From: Massilia sp. Mn16-1_5
GTDB lineage: Bacteria; Pseudomonadota; Gammaproteobacteria; Burkholderiales; Burkholderiaceae_D
Length of the DNA stretch: 64,000 bases
Assembly (NCBI RefSeq): GCF_004798585.1
Contig: NZ_PPXQ01000017.1
Span: forward strand, 1-64,000
Direction: 5' to 3'
Shown piece after piece: positions 46,888 through 56,109 of this stretch. The position numbers were made by a program, and so were the translations under genes. Position 1 is the first letter of the stretch, and each line of letters starts with the position of its first letter. The notes under the pieces were generated by a model, which had not been told where the DNA came from, did no database searches, and saw only the letters and a program-made list of their open reading frames with translations.

Positions 46888-48525
46888 ATGCGGTTTTCTT
46901 CTCTCCTCTTCGTGCTTCTCTTCCTGCTTGCACTGGTTTCGCCGGCGCGCGCCGGCCTGCTGCCCGGTGCGCAGGCGTCCGCGCCTCCTCAACCCGTCGT
47001 GCTGCCCGATCCCCTCAAGCGCGAGACGCCGCGCTCGATGATCTCCGGCCTGATCGCCGCCCTGGCCGAGCACGACTACGACCGCGCCGCCCAGTATTTC
47101 GATTCGCCGCTGAACAGCAACCGCCAGCGCATCAACGCCGCCACGCAAGCCCGCAATTTCCAGGCGCTGCTCGATAACGGCGGCTCGCTCGAACCCTACG
47201 CCGCCGTCTCGAACGACGCCGTCGGCCGCATCGACGACGAACTGCCGGTCGAGCAAGAGCGCGTCGGCCAGGTCAGCATCGGCGGCAAGAAAGTCCCGGT
47301 GCTGCTGAGCCGCGGCGAAGAAGACGGCGTGCAGGTCTGGAAAATCTCGCGCGACACCGTCAGCCAGATTGCCGCGGCGGGCCAGCGCGTGCAGGCGGCC
47401 ACGCAGGACGAGCTGATCGTCGCCGGCGCCCCGCTCAAGGATTGGGGCATGCTGATCGGGCTGGGCGTGATGCTGTTCGGCGGCCTGTGGGTGGTAGCCG
47501 CGCTGCTGGTCGCCATCATGCGGCGCCTGGTCGCCGATCCTGCGGCAAGCGGCTTGTACCGCTTCTTCGAGGCGGCCTTGCCGCCATTTAGCCTGCTTAT
47601 TGCCGGCTTCGTGTTCTTCACCTGGGCCGAACGGCTGCCGGTCGCCATCGTCGCGCGCCAGGCCTTGCTGCGCTACGCGGGCATCGTTTCCGTCATCGCC
47701 TTTGTCTGGTTCGGCCTGCGTATGGTCGATGCCATCTCCCAGCTGGCCATCGCCCGCATGCAGCGCCGCCAGCGGCGCCAGGTCGTCTCCGTGATCACCC
47801 TGCTGCGGCGCACGGTCAAGGTGCTGTTGCTGCTGTTCTCCGGCATCGGCATCCTCGACACCTTCGGCATCGACGTCACCACCGGTATCGCCGCCCTCGG
47901 TATCGGCGGTATCGCCCTGGCCCTCGGTGCCCAGAAGACCGTGGAAAACCTGGTGGGCAGCGTGACCGTGATTGCCGACCGTCCCGCGCAGGTGGGCGAC
48001 TTCATCAAGGTTGGCGACCTGGTCGGGACCGTCGAGGACGTCGGCATCCGCTCGACCCGCATCCGCACCCTGGAGCGCACCCTGGTCACGATCCCGAACG
48101 GCGACTTGTCGGCGCGCCAGATCGAGAATTTTGCGGCGCGCGACCGCTTCCTGTTCAATCCCGTGATTGCCATCGACTACCAGGTGCCCTCCGCCAAGCT
48201 GCGCGAGGCGCTCGGCATCGTCCATGGGGTGCTGGCCGAGCACGACAAGATCGCCGAAGGTTTCCGCGCGCGCCTGGGCCGGATCGCCGAGCGCGCGTTC
48301 AATATCGAAGTGTTTGCGTATATCGACGTGAGCGACTTCGAGGTCAATGTCGTCATTCGCGAGGAACTGTTATTGACGATTTACGAGCGGCTGGAGAAGG
48401 CGGGGATCGGGCTGGCGTTCCAGACGCAGATGACGGTGTTTTCGCCGGAGCAGCTGGGGGTGTTGACGCGGGACCGGTCAATGCTGCGGGAGCGGGCGGC
48501 GAATGCGTCGCGCATCGGCTCCTGA
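46888..48525 (+). CDS. MscS-family mechanosensitive channel
   Basis: A 545-residue inner-membrane channel of the small-conductance MscS family with an extended N-terminus. It has a signal peptide (MRFSSLLFVLLFLLALVSPARAG cut after ARA), then a periplasmic region of about 150 residues, four to five helices, and the pore helix TM3 near GIAALGIGGIALALGAQKTVENL. The beta domain follows with GDFIKVGDLVGTVEDVGIRSTRI and IPNGDLSARQIEN. AAGGAG lies upstream; ATG 46888 and an overlapping TTG at 46882 are both possible starts. Confidence 0.92.
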   Translation: MRFSSLLFVLLFLLALVSPARAGLLPGAQASAPPQPVVLPDPLKRETPRSMISGLIAALAEHDYDRAAQYFDSPLNSNRQRINAATQARNFQALLDNGGSLEPYAAVSNDAVGRIDDELPVEQERVGQVSIGGKKVPVLLSRGEEDGVQVWKISRDTVSQIAAAGQRVQAATQDELIVAGAPLKDWGMLIGLGVMLFGGLWVVAALLVAIMRRLVADPAASGLYRFFEAALPPFSLLIAGFVFFTWAERLPVAIVARQALLRYAGIVSVIAFVWFGLRMVDAISQLAIARMQRRQRRQVVSVITLLRRTVKVLLLLFSGIGILDTFGIDVTTGIAALGIGGIALALGAQKTVENLVGSVTVIADRPAQVGDFIKVGDLVGTVEDVGIRSTRIRTLERTLVTIPNGDLSARQIENFAARDRFLFNPVIAIDYQVPSAKLREALGIVHGVLAEHDKIAEGFRARLGRIAERAFNIEVFAYIDVSDFEVNVVIREELLLTIYERLEKAGIGLAFQTQMTVFSPEQLGVLTRDRSMLRERAANASRIGS

Positions 48526-48579
48526 ATACAAAGGCCGATGCCGGGAGTAGACTGGCTGTATGCAAAAAGGAGGTGCGCC

Positions 48580-48933
48580 ATGAAAGCTGTTATGGCCGCG
48601 CTGCTCGCCAGCGTCGCCTTTTCCGCCCACGCCGATTTTACCTCCGCCCACCAGGTCGACCTCGACACACCCGGGGCACTCGAGCGCGTCCAGCGCGACC
48701 ATCCCGCCCATGTCCGTGCCATTACCGAGATCCTGCGCGAAGCGCCGTATCAGCGGCCACAGGCGCTGTCGGGCTGGGTGCGCACTGCGTTCGACGCAAA
48801 AATGGCGTCAGCCATGCTGATCAAGACCAGTTATCCGCCGCAGGCCCGGCTCCAATTCGTGCTGGACGATACCGAATACCGGGCGCTGGTTACGCTGCGC
48901 AATGTCGAACCGTCCCTGTCTCCTACACGCTAG
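48580..48933 (+). CDS. Small exported protein, function unknown
   Basis: A 117-residue protein with a signal peptide (MKAVMAALLASVAFSAHADF). The mature part has a helical start (TPGALERVQRDHPAHVRAITEIL) and a beta end (PPQARLQFVLDDTEYRALVTL). No family is recognised. ATG 48580 has the ideal AAGGAGGT six bases upstream, so the start is secure. Its stop overlaps the stop of the convergent DUF488 gene by 4 bp, leaving no room for a terminator between them. Confidence 0.75.
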   Translation: MKAVMAALLASVAFSAHADFTSAHQVDLDTPGALERVQRDHPAHVRAITEILREAPYQRPQALSGWVRTAFDAKMASAMLIKTSYPPQARLQFVLDDTEYRALVTLRNVEPSLSPTR

Positions 48934-49379
48934 AAAAGATGAGAGACGTTCAGTTTGCCGCCCCACCTGGCATTGAGATACTCGGTAGCAAGCCGCCGAT
49001 GGCAGTGGTGAGGCTTGTCTTCGCTGCATAGCAGACATCCTCCCACGAACAGGGATATGTCCAAATGATCTTCCACGCGGCGCCGTTCGAGCAAGTCGAT
49101 ATAGGCCCGCGCATACGTGTCCCACGGCATCTCTTTCGATCGGTAACGCTTGAGCATCTCTCCCTCTGGTGCCAGGTCAGGCAATTCGATGTATTGCGCT
49201 CCAAGCAGTTCAGAGAGAAAAAATTTCAGGTCTGCCTTTTTGGCGAAACCCGCCAGTTGCGAGGTGTTGTTCAAGCGTACGTCCAGCAGGGTGCGCACGT
49301 TTGCTGTCCGCAGGAGCTTGAAAAAAGTTTCTGCCGACTTGTTGGTGAAGCCAATTGTCGAAACTGCAATTTTCGTCAT
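48930..49379 (-). CDS. DUF488-family protein
   Basis: A 149-residue protein of the DUF488 family. The opening STIGFTNKSAETFFKLLRTANVRTLLDVR and the C-terminal CSEDKPHHCHRRLATEYL motif (Cys-x5-Cys-His-Arg) are characteristic. The conserved Asp/Arg after VRTLLD and the CxHR cluster suggest nucleic-acid or metal binding, but no activity is established that I can name. It is divergent from the AST operon and converges with the small exported protein gene. Confidence 0.85.
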   Translation of the reverse strand: MTKIAVSTIGFTNKSAETFFKLLRTANVRTLLDVRLNNTSQLAGFAKKADLKFFLSELLGAQYIELPDLAPEGEMLKRYRSKEMPWDTYARAYIDLLERRRVEDHLDISLFVGGCLLCSEDKPHHCHRRLATEYLNARWGGKLNVSHLF

Positions 49380-49485
49380 AGCCTGCTCCTTCTTTCGTCA
49401 GCGGTGCGGACAAGCTGGCACTGAGCCATTTTACTTTGTTGAGGTAGCCAGCGCCCCTTCATTCCCTGCCAAAAATGAAAATCCC

Positions 49486-49529
49486 CGTCGCACTTCTGCA
49501 AGAACCCGCTACCCCTCCCTCCGTATAAT
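49486..49529 (+). promoter_or_regulatory. Candidate ArgR half-site and -10 box of the AST operon
   Basis: A TATAAT hexamer at 49524-49529 lies 60 bp before astC without a good -35 box, as expected of an activated promoter. Upstream, CGTCGC-N8-AA (49486-49501) matches all but one base of the Pseudomonas ArgR half-site TGTCGC-N8-AA as I remember it. A second, well-matched direct repeat is not seen. No sigma-54 -24/-12 element is present in 49380-49589. Confidence 0.4.
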
Positions 49530-49589
49530 GCCCAGACTCGGCGCCCGCGTCCCGGCGCGCCTGTCACTACATAGGATGAGGAAAAAGTC

Positions 49590-50834
49590 ATGAATGCAAA
49601 GCTTGATTCGGGTGTCACAACGCGGCCTGTCACTCGGCAGACCTTCGACGAAGTCCTCGTTCCGACCTACGCTCCCGCCGCGATGGTGCCGGTGCGCGCC
49701 TCGGGCCTGGACGTGTGGGACCAGGAAGACAAGCATTACCTCGACTTCACCTCGGGCATCGCGGTCTCGAGCCTCGGCCACGCCAACCCGGTGCTGGTCG
49801 ATGCGCTGACCAAGCAGATCGGAACCCTGTGGCACCTCGGTAACGGCTACACCAACGAGCCGGTGCTGCGCCTGGCATCGGCCCTGGTCGAAGCGACCTT
49901 CGCCGACCGCGCCTTCTTCTGCAACTCGGGCGCGGAAGCGAACGAAGCGGCCCTGAAATTGGCCCGCAAGTACGCGCACACCAAGTTCGGTCCGCACAAA
50001 TCGCGCATCATTTCCTGCCTGTCGTCCTTCCACGGCCGCACGCTGTTCACCGTCTCGGTCGGCGGCCAGCCGAAGTACACCGAAGGCTTCGAGCCGCTGC
50101 CGCAGGAAATCAACCACATTCCGTACAACGACATCGAAGCGGCACGCGCCGCCATCCTCGATGATGTCGCCGCCGTGATCGTCGAGCCGATCCAGGGCGA
50201 GGGCGGTGTCATCCCGGGTAACAAGGAGTACCTGAAAGCGCTGCGCGAGTTCTGCGACAAGACCGGCGCGCTGCTGGTCTTCGACGAAGTGCAGTCGGGC
50301 GTGGGCCGTACCGGCGCCTTCTACGCCTACATGGACACTGGCGTGACCCCGGACATTCTCACCAGCGCCAAGGCCCTGGGCAACGGCTATCCGATCGGCG
50401 CCATGCTGACGACGAACGAGATCGCCCAGCACTTCAACGTCGGCTCGCACGGCACCACCTACGGCGGCAACCCGCTGGCGGCAACCGTCGCGCTGAACGT
50501 GGTCGAGATGATCAACCAGCCGGCCTTCCTGGCGCGCGTCAAGGAAGCCAGTGCGAAAATCTTCGGCAACCTGGAGAAGCTGAGCGCCGACTACCCGCAG
50601 CTGTTCGGCAAGGCACGCGGCCTGGGCCTCCTGATCGGTCTCCCGCTGGCCGAAGGTTTCAAGGGCCGCGCCAAGGACGTCACCAAGATCGCCGAGAAGA
50701 TGGGCCTGATGCTGCTCATCGCCGGCCCGGACGTGATCCGCATGGCGCCGGCGCTGATCGTGTCGGATGCGCAGATCGCGGAAGCCGATCGCATCCTGCG
50801 CGCCGCGGTCGAGGAATTTCTCGCTACCGCGTAA
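49590..50834 (+). CDS. astC: Succinylornithine transaminase (AstC/AruC)
   Basis: A 414-residue PLP-dependent class III aminotransferase. It converts succinylornithine plus 2-oxoglutarate to succinylglutamate semialdehyde and glutamate, the third step of the arginine succinyltransferase pathway. Visible motifs: FCNSGAEANEAALKLARKY, SFHGRT, VEPIQGEGGV, VFDEVQSGVGRTG and the PLP lysine in SAKALGNGYPIGAM. Biosynthetic ArgD has the same motifs; the position at the head of aruF-astA-astD-astB decides for AstC, though such enzymes often do both. AGGATGAGG precedes the ATG. Confidence 0.92.
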   Translation: MNAKLDSGVTTRPVTRQTFDEVLVPTYAPAAMVPVRASGLDVWDQEDKHYLDFTSGIAVSSLGHANPVLVDALTKQIGTLWHLGNGYTNEPVLRLASALVEATFADRAFFCNSGAEANEAALKLARKYAHTKFGPHKSRIISCLSSFHGRTLFTVSVGGQPKYTEGFEPLPQEINHIPYNDIEAARAAILDDVAAVIVEPIQGEGGVIPGNKEYLKALREFCDKTGALLVFDEVQSGVGRTGAFYAYMDTGVTPDILTSAKALGNGYPIGAMLTTNEIAQHFNVGSHGTTYGGNPLAATVALNVVEMINQPAFLARVKEASAKIFGNLEKLSADYPQLFGKARGLGLLIGLPLAEGFKGRAKDVTKIAEKMGLMLLIAGPDVIRMAPALIVSDAQIAEADRILRAAVEEFLATA

Positions 50835-50930
50835 GCCTTAGCGCTTGAACTACCGTCCCGGCTTGTCGCTGCAGAGCGCGGCCGGGATCCGTTCGCATTC
50901 ACCCCGCAGTGACCCTTTGAGGGAGACCCC

Positions 50931-51956
50931 ATGTATGTTGTCCGTCCGGTAGAACTTGCGGATGTCGACGCGCTGGTGAGCCTGGCCGCCGTGCTGACGG
51001 GCGGCGTGCACACGCTGCCGCGCACGCCCGAGACCATCGGCGCCTTCGTCGAACGTTCGATCGCCTCGTTCGCGGCGCAAGTCGATATTCCGAGCGAGGA
51101 GTCCTACCTGTTCGTGCTGGAAGAGACAAGCAGCGGCGAGGTCGTCGGCACGGCCGCCGTGCATGCGTCGGCGGGCTCGAACGGCACCTATTTCGCGTTC
51201 CGCAACGACGTGATCCAGCAGGTCTCGCGCGACCTGAACATCTCGCACAGCGTGCATGCCTTGACGCTCTGCTCCGAACTGACGGCCTGCTCGCAGCTGG
51301 CCGGTTTTCACCTGCGCGACCGCGAACATGCCGGCATCGAAGCCGCGCTGCTGTCGCGCGCGCGCCTGCTGTTCGCGGTGCTGGCGCCGCACCGCTTCGG
51401 CGACCGCTTCTTCGTGCCGCTCGCCGGCGTCACCGATGGTGATGGCCAGTCGCCGTTCTGGAATGCGCTGGGCCGTAAATTCTTCAAGATGGACTTCCTC
51501 GACGCCGAACGCGTCATCGGCGGCGCGCGCAACCGCACCCTGATCGTCGAGCTGATGCCGCACTATCCGGTCTACGTGCCGCTGCTGCCGGGCGATGCCC
51601 AGGCGGCGATGGGCCAGATCCATCCGAGCGGCCAGCTGGCTTTCAAACTGCTGACGGAAGAGGGCTTCGAAGCGGACGAATATGTCGACATCTTCGACGG
51701 CGGTCCGATCCTGGCGGCCCACAAGCTCTCCTTGCGTTCGTTCTGCGCCTCGCAGAAGCGCCGCGTCGAGAACGCGTCGCGGGGGAGTGCGGAGAACCTC
51801 GTCACCTACGCGGTGGCGACGAACGCCGAACGCTTCCGCGCCATCACCGTGTCCTGCCCGCCTTGCGACACTTCCGACGCCTTGTGCCTGCCCGCGGCAG
51901 CACAGCAGGCGCTGGGCGTGGCGCCGGGCGACAGCGTCATTTGCGTCCGAATCTGA
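50931..51956 (+). CDS. aruF: Arginine N-succinyltransferase subunit alpha
   Basis: A 341-residue subunit of the enzyme that succinylates arginine (first AST step). It begins MYVVRPVELADVDALVSLA, then has TLCSELTACSQLAGF, GRKFFKMDFLDAERVIGG and EYVDIFDGGPILAAHK, all shared with the paralogous subunit encoded next. Pseudomonas-type AST uses such an alpha/beta pair (AruF/AruG), whereas E. coli has a single AstA. The residues aligned with AstA's catalytic region differ from those in the downstream copy. It lies 96 bp after astC and 10 bp before aruG. Confidence 0.93.
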   Translation: MYVVRPVELADVDALVSLAAVLTGGVHTLPRTPETIGAFVERSIASFAAQVDIPSEESYLFVLEETSSGEVVGTAAVHASAGSNGTYFAFRNDVIQQVSRDLNISHSVHALTLCSELTACSQLAGFHLRDREHAGIEAALLSRARLLFAVLAPHRFGDRFFVPLAGVTDGDGQSPFWNALGRKFFKMDFLDAERVIGGARNRTLIVELMPHYPVYVPLLPGDAQAAMGQIHPSGQLAFKLLTEEGFEADEYVDIFDGGPILAAHKLSLRSFCASQKRRVENASRGSAENLVTYAVATNAERFRAITVSCPPCDTSDALCLPAAAQQALGVAPGDSVICVRI

Positions 51957-51966
51957 GGAAAGCACC

Positions 51967-52998
51967 ATGCTAGTCATCCGTTCCATTGCTGCCTCGGACC
52001 TCGACCCGCTGATCGACATGGCGCGCGAAGTCGGCGGCGGCATGACCACCCTGAAACCGGACCGCCAGATGCTGGGCGACCGCGTCGCCTGCGCCGTGGC
52101 CTCGTTCCAGGAAACGATTCCGCCCGAAGAGCGCGACTACATGTTCGTGCTCGAGGATACCGAGACCGGCAAGCTGGCCGGCGTCTGCGCCATCAAGGCC
52201 GCGGTCGGCCTGAACGAACCCTTCTACAACTACCGCATCGGCACCCTGGTGCACTCCAGCCGCGAACTGAACGTGTTTACGCGCATGGAGACCCTGTACC
52301 TGTCGAACGATCTGACCGGTGCGACCGAACTGTGCTCGCTGTTCCTGCAGCCGGATTACCGTGTGGGCTACAACGGCAAGTGGCTTTCCAAAAGCCGTTT
52401 CCTGTTCATCGCCCAGTTCCAGCAGCTGTTCACCGAGAAGATCATCGCCGAGATGCGCGGCTACCTGCTGGAAGACGGCACCAGTCCCTTCTATGAAGGC
52501 CTGGGCCGCCACTTCTTCAAGATGGATTTCAACCACGTCGACGGCCTGACCGCGATGGGCAAGAAATCCTTTATCGCCGAGCTGATGCCGCGGCAGCCTT
52601 TATATGTTGACTACCTGCCGGAGTCGGCGCGCGAAGTCATCGGCCAGGTGCACCGCTCGACCCTGCCTGCCCGCAAGCTGCTGGAGCAGGAGGGCATGCA
52701 CTACGAGGGCTATGTCGACATCTTCGATGCCGGCCCGGTGCTGCAAGGACGCGTCAAGGAACTGCGTTCGGTGCGCGACAGCGTGCTGCGCGTGTCCCGC
52801 GAAGGCCGCGCCGAAGGCGAGACCGAATGCCTGCTGGTGTCGAACACGAAGCTCGACGATTTCCGCATGGTGCTGGCGCAGACCACGGTCGAAGGTGCGG
52901 AGGTCTGCCTCTCGGCCCAGGAACTGGCGCTGCTGCACGTCCAGGCGGGCGACCCGGTGCGCACGCTGACACTCAACGTAAGGAAGAACAATGGCTAA
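51967..52998 (+). CDS. astA: Arginine N-succinyltransferase subunit beta (AstA/AruG)
   Basis: A 343-residue paralogue of the preceding gene, closer to canonical AstA. Diagnostic stretches are EVGGGMTTLKPDRQMLGDRV, LYLSNDLTGATELCSLFLQP, GRHFFKMDFNHVDGLTAMGK and EGYVDIFDAGPVLQGR. It takes part in succinyl-CoA-dependent acylation of arginine's alpha-amino group. The ATG at 51967 follows GAGGAAAGCACC; the longer open frame from 51682 lies within aruF. Its 3' end overlaps astD by 8 bp, showing translational coupling. Confidence 0.94.
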   Translation: MLVIRSIAASDLDPLIDMAREVGGGMTTLKPDRQMLGDRVACAVASFQETIPPEERDYMFVLEDTETGKLAGVCAIKAAVGLNEPFYNYRIGTLVHSSRELNVFTRMETLYLSNDLTGATELCSLFLQPDYRVGYNGKWLSKSRFLFIAQFQQLFTEKIIAEMRGYLLEDGTSPFYEGLGRHFFKMDFNHVDGLTAMGKKSFIAELMPRQPLYVDYLPESAREVIGQVHRSTLPARKLLEQEGMHYEGYVDIFDAGPVLQGRVKELRSVRDSVLRVSREGRAEGETECLLVSNTKLDDFRMVLAQTTVEGAEVCLSAQELALLHVQAGDPVRTLTLNVRKNNG

Positions 52999-54460
52999 CC
53001 TGTCGAATTTTATTAACGGCGCGTGGCTCGCCGGCAGCGGCGCGGAACTGGTCACGATCGACCCGTCAAATGGCCGCCAGACCTGGACCAGCAAGGAATC
53101 GACTGGCGAGGACGTGGCGCGCGCCGCCGAAGCAGCCCGCGACGCCTTCGAAGACTGGGCCCTGCGTCCACTGGAAGAGCGCATCGCCATCGCCACCCGT
53201 TTCCGCGACCTGCTGAAGGAACACGCGGAAGAGCTGGCGGGCATCATCGCCGAGGAAGTCGGCAAACCGCTGTGGGAAGCGCGCACGGAAGTGGCGACCA
53301 TGGCGAATAAAATCGACATCTCGGTCCAGTCCTATGGCGCCCGCACGGGCGAATCGAACGCCAAGGTCGCCGACGGCAATGCCGTGCTGCGCCACCGTCC
53401 GCACGGCGTGTTCGCCGTCTATGGCCCGTATAACTTCCCGGGCCACCTGCCGAACGGCCACATCGTGCCGGCCCTGATCGCCGGGAACACGGTCGTCTTC
53501 AAGCCGAGCGAGTATGCGCCGCGTACCGCCGTCAAAACCGTGCAGCTGTGGGAGCAGGCCGGCCTGCCGAAAGGTGTGCTGAACCTGGTGAACGGCGGCC
53601 GCGACACCGGCATCGCCCTCGGCCAGAACCCGCTGATCGACGGCGTGCTGTTCACCGGCAGCAGCCAGACCGGCGCCGCCCTGCATAAGCAGTTCGGCGG
53701 CCAGCCGGGCAAGATGCTGGCGCTGGAAATGGGCGGCAACAACCCGCTCGTCGTCTGGGATGTCGAGAACATCGACGCCGCCGTGCACCACGCCGTGATG
53801 TCGGCCTTTATTTCGGCCGGCCAGCGCTGCACCTGCGCGCGCCGCCTGATCGTGCAGGACTCCCCGGCAGGCCAGGCCTTCGTCGAGCGCCTGGTGGAAG
53901 TGGCGTCGAAATTGCAGGTTGGCGCCTCGACTGCCGAGCCGCAGCCATTCATGGGCCCAGTGGTCTCGGCGGCGGTGGCCAAGCGTCTGGTGCAGGCGCA
54001 GGCCGAGATGGAAGCCAAGGGTGGAAAAGTGCTGCTGCAGATGCGCCAGCTCGACCCGAACGCAGGCTTCGTCACCGCCGGCATCGTCGACGTGACCGAT
54101 GCGCAAGGGATTCCGGACGAAGAGTGGTTCGGTCCGCTGCTGCAGATCATCCGCGTCAAGGACTTCGATGCGGCGGTGAAGGCGGCGAACGCCACCGAAT
54201 TCGGCCTCGCCGCCGCGCTGCTGTCGCCATCGGAAGAATTGTGGAAACGCTTCGCGATCAAGGCGCGCGCCGGCATCGTCAACTGGAACCGCCCGACCAC
54301 CGGCGCGGCCAGCTCGGCGCCGTTCGGCGGCGTCGGCAAATCGGGCAATCATCGCCCAAGCGCGTATTATGCTGCCGATTACTGCGCTTACCCGGTCGCC
54401 TCGATCGAGACCTCCGAACTTGAACTGCCGGCCAAGCTGTCGCCGGGACTGGTGCTTTAA
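52991..54460 (+). CDS. astD: Succinylglutamate-semialdehyde dehydrogenase
   Basis: A 489-residue NAD-dependent aldehyde dehydrogenase that oxidises N-succinylglutamate 5-semialdehyde to N-succinylglutamate, the fourth AST step. Motifs: [36 protein letters not shown], general-base Glu in [13 protein letters not shown], and catalytic Cys in [14 protein letters not shown]. The [14 protein letters not shown] segment is specific to AstD. It overlaps astA by 8 bp and is 2 bp from astB. Confidence 0.96.
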   Translation: MANLSNFINGAWLAGSGAELVTIDPSNGRQTWTSKESTGEDVARAAEAARDAFEDWALRPLEERIAIATRFRDLLKEHAEELAGIIAEEVGKPLWEARTEVATMANKIDISVQSYGARTGESNAKVADGNAVLRHRPHGVFAVYGPYNFPGHLPNGHIVPALIAGNTVVFKPSEYAPRTAVKTVQLWEQAGLPKGVLNLVNGGRDTGIALGQNPLIDGVLFTGSSQTGAALHKQFGGQPGKMLALEMGGNNPLVVWDVENIDAAVHHAVMSAFISAGQRCTCARRLIVQDSPAGQAFVERLVEVASKLQVGASTAEPQPFMGPVVSAAVAKRLVQAQAEMEAKGGKVLLQMRQLDPNAGFVTAGIVDVTDAQGIPDEEWFGPLLQIIRVKDFDAAVKAANATEFGLAAALLSPSEELWKRFAIKARAGIVNWNRPTTGAASSAPFGGVGKSGNHRPSAYYAADYCAYPVASIETSELELPAKLSPGLVL

Positions 54461-54462
54461 CT

Positions 54463-55806
54463 ATGCGTAACGCTCGCGAATATAACTTCGACGGCCTGGT
54501 AGGCCCTTCGCACAACTATGCCGGCCTCTCCTTCGGCAACGTCGCCTCGTTCAGCAATGTGCGCAGCGCCTCGAATCCGAAGCTGGCCGCGCTGCAGGGC
54601 CTGGCCAAGATGCGCGATCTGGCCGCGCGCGGTTTCGCCCAGGCGGTGATGCCGCCGCAGGCGCGTCCGAATTTCCGCCTGCTGCGCAGCCTCGGCTTCT
54701 CGGGGACCGATGCCGACGTGCTGGCGCAAGCCTGGCGCGAAGCGCCGGTGATCCTGTCCTGCGCCTGGTCGGCCGCGCCGATGTGGACCGCCAACGCCGC
54801 CACCGTCAGCCCTTCCGCCGACACCCGCGACGGCCGCGTGCACTTCACCGCGGCGAACCTGAACAACAAGCTGCACCGCTCGGAAGAGCATGTGCAGGCC
54901 ACGCGCACCCTGCGCGCCATTTTCAAGAACCACGACCACTTCGTCGTGCACGACCCGCTGCCATCGACCCCGGCATTCGGCGACGAGGGCGCGGCGAACC
55001 ACACCCGTTTCGCGGCGAATCACGGCGCGGCAGGCGTGGAGTTCTTCGTGTACGGCCGCGTCGAGTTCGATCCGTCGGCGCCGTTCCCGAAAAAATACCC
55101 GGCACGCCAGACCCTGGAAGCCTCGCAGGCGGTGGCCCGCCTGCACGGGCTCGATCCGGCGCGCACCGTGTTCGCGGCGCAGAACCCGGACGTGATCGAC
55201 CAAGGCGTGTTCCACAACGACGTCATCGCGGTCGGCAACGGCAACGTGCTGTTCTATCACGAGGAAGCCTTCGCCGACGAAGCCTCGACCATCGACGCGC
55301 TGCGCCGTTCGGTCGCTGGCGTCGGCGCCGATTTTATTCCGGTGCGCGTCGCCAGCGGCATGGTGCCGGTGGCGGATGCGGTGGCCAGCTACCTGTTCAA
55401 CAGCCAGCTGCTGACCAAGGCGGACGGCAAGATGGCTCTGCTGGTGCCGCACGAGTGCCGCGAGAACGCGGCCGTGTCGAACTACCTGGCGAATCTCGTG
55501 AGCAGCGGCGGCCCGATCGACGAACTGCTGGAATTCGACCTGCGCCAGAGCATGCGTAACGGTGGCGGGCCTGCCTGCCTGCGTTTGCGCGTGGCGCTGA
55601 CGGATGAGCAGGCGGCGGCGATGCATGGCGGTGTGATCATGACCGAAGCGCTGTATGCGCAGCTGGTCGCCTGGGTCGAGAAGCATTACCGGGATCACGT
55701 GGAGCCGAAGGATCTGGCGGATCCGCAGCTGGCGATCGAGTGCTATACGGCGCTGGAGGCGTTACAGGGCATTCTTGGTTTGCCCGGGTTGTACGATTTG
55801 AGTTAA
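54463..55806 (+). CDS. astB: N-succinylarginine dihydrolase
   Basis: A 447-residue enzyme of the amidinotransferase fold that converts succinylarginine to succinylornithine, CO2 and two ammonia, the second AST step. It opens [25 protein letters not shown] and contains [35 protein letters not shown] and [13 protein letters not shown], the known AstB hallmarks with the catalytic His in FHNDVIAV; the final Cys lies near the C-terminal half ([14 protein letters not shown]). A 303-bp gap with a type A palindrome follows. Confidence 0.96.
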   Translation: MRNAREYNFDGLVGPSHNYAGLSFGNVASFSNVRSASNPKLAALQGLAKMRDLAARGFAQAVMPPQARPNFRLLRSLGFSGTDADVLAQAWREAPVILSCAWSAAPMWTANAATVSPSADTRDGRVHFTAANLNNKLHRSEEHVQATRTLRAIFKNHDHFVVHDPLPSTPAFGDEGAANHTRFAANHGAAGVEFFVYGRVEFDPSAPFPKKYPARQTLEASQAVARLHGLDPARTVFAAQNPDVIDQGVFHNDVIAVGNGNVLFYHEEAFADEASTIDALRRSVAGVGADFIPVRVASGMVPVADAVASYLFNSQLLTKADGKMALLVPHECRENAAVSNYLANLVSSGGPIDELLEFDLRQSMRNGGGPACLRLRVALTDEQAAAMHGGVIMTEALYAQLVAWVEKHYRDHVEPKDLADPQLAIECYTALEALQGILGLPGLYDLS

Positions 55807-55831
55807 TTCGCTGCAGATCGAGCGGTGCAAA

Positions 55832-55906
55832 CGCGTGGGCATGCCCACCCTACGTTACGCATCTGCCATGGACTGCGGTGCACCGTAGGGTGGGCATGCC
55901 CACGCG
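55832..55906. repeat. Intergenic palindrome, type A copy 3 inside the AST cluster
   Basis: Arms of 23 bases, 55832-55854 and 55884-55906, are perfect reverse complements around a 29-base loop. Compared with copies 1 and 2, GCGGGCATGCCCGC is changed to GTGGGCATGCCCAC in both arms and GGGCGGG to GGGTGGG, so all changes are compensated. It begins 26 bp after the astB stop. Confidence 0.9.
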
Positions 55907-56109
55907 GTACGGCAGCAGAAAACAGATACAGCAGCAAAGAACCGGAACCGGCGCACAACGCGCTGTTCCGATCGAAACGAATCACAAGCTTCCGGAACAA
56001 GGAAGCCCAGGACCTGGACGGGACAACCCTGTCCACATAAACGCCGGTGTGCGCAAAGCCACAAGCCGTAGCGCACACGGGCGACAACATTAGCTTTGGA
56101 GAAGCAACA
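55907..56109 (+). other. Leader region upstream of the glutamate dehydrogenase gene
   Basis: About 200 bp between the palindrome and the gdhB start. I see no open reading frame, no intrinsic terminator and no convincing -35/-10 pair. The only features are a small dyad AACCGG-AACCGG-like stretch near 55948 and the ribosome-binding sequence GGAGAAG just before the ATG. Confidence 0.4.

Noticed and set aside
49380..49589. Sigma-54 promoter for the AST operon, as in enteric bacteria
   Set aside because: The TGGCAC at 49416 region has no GC pair at the required spacing for a -12 element.
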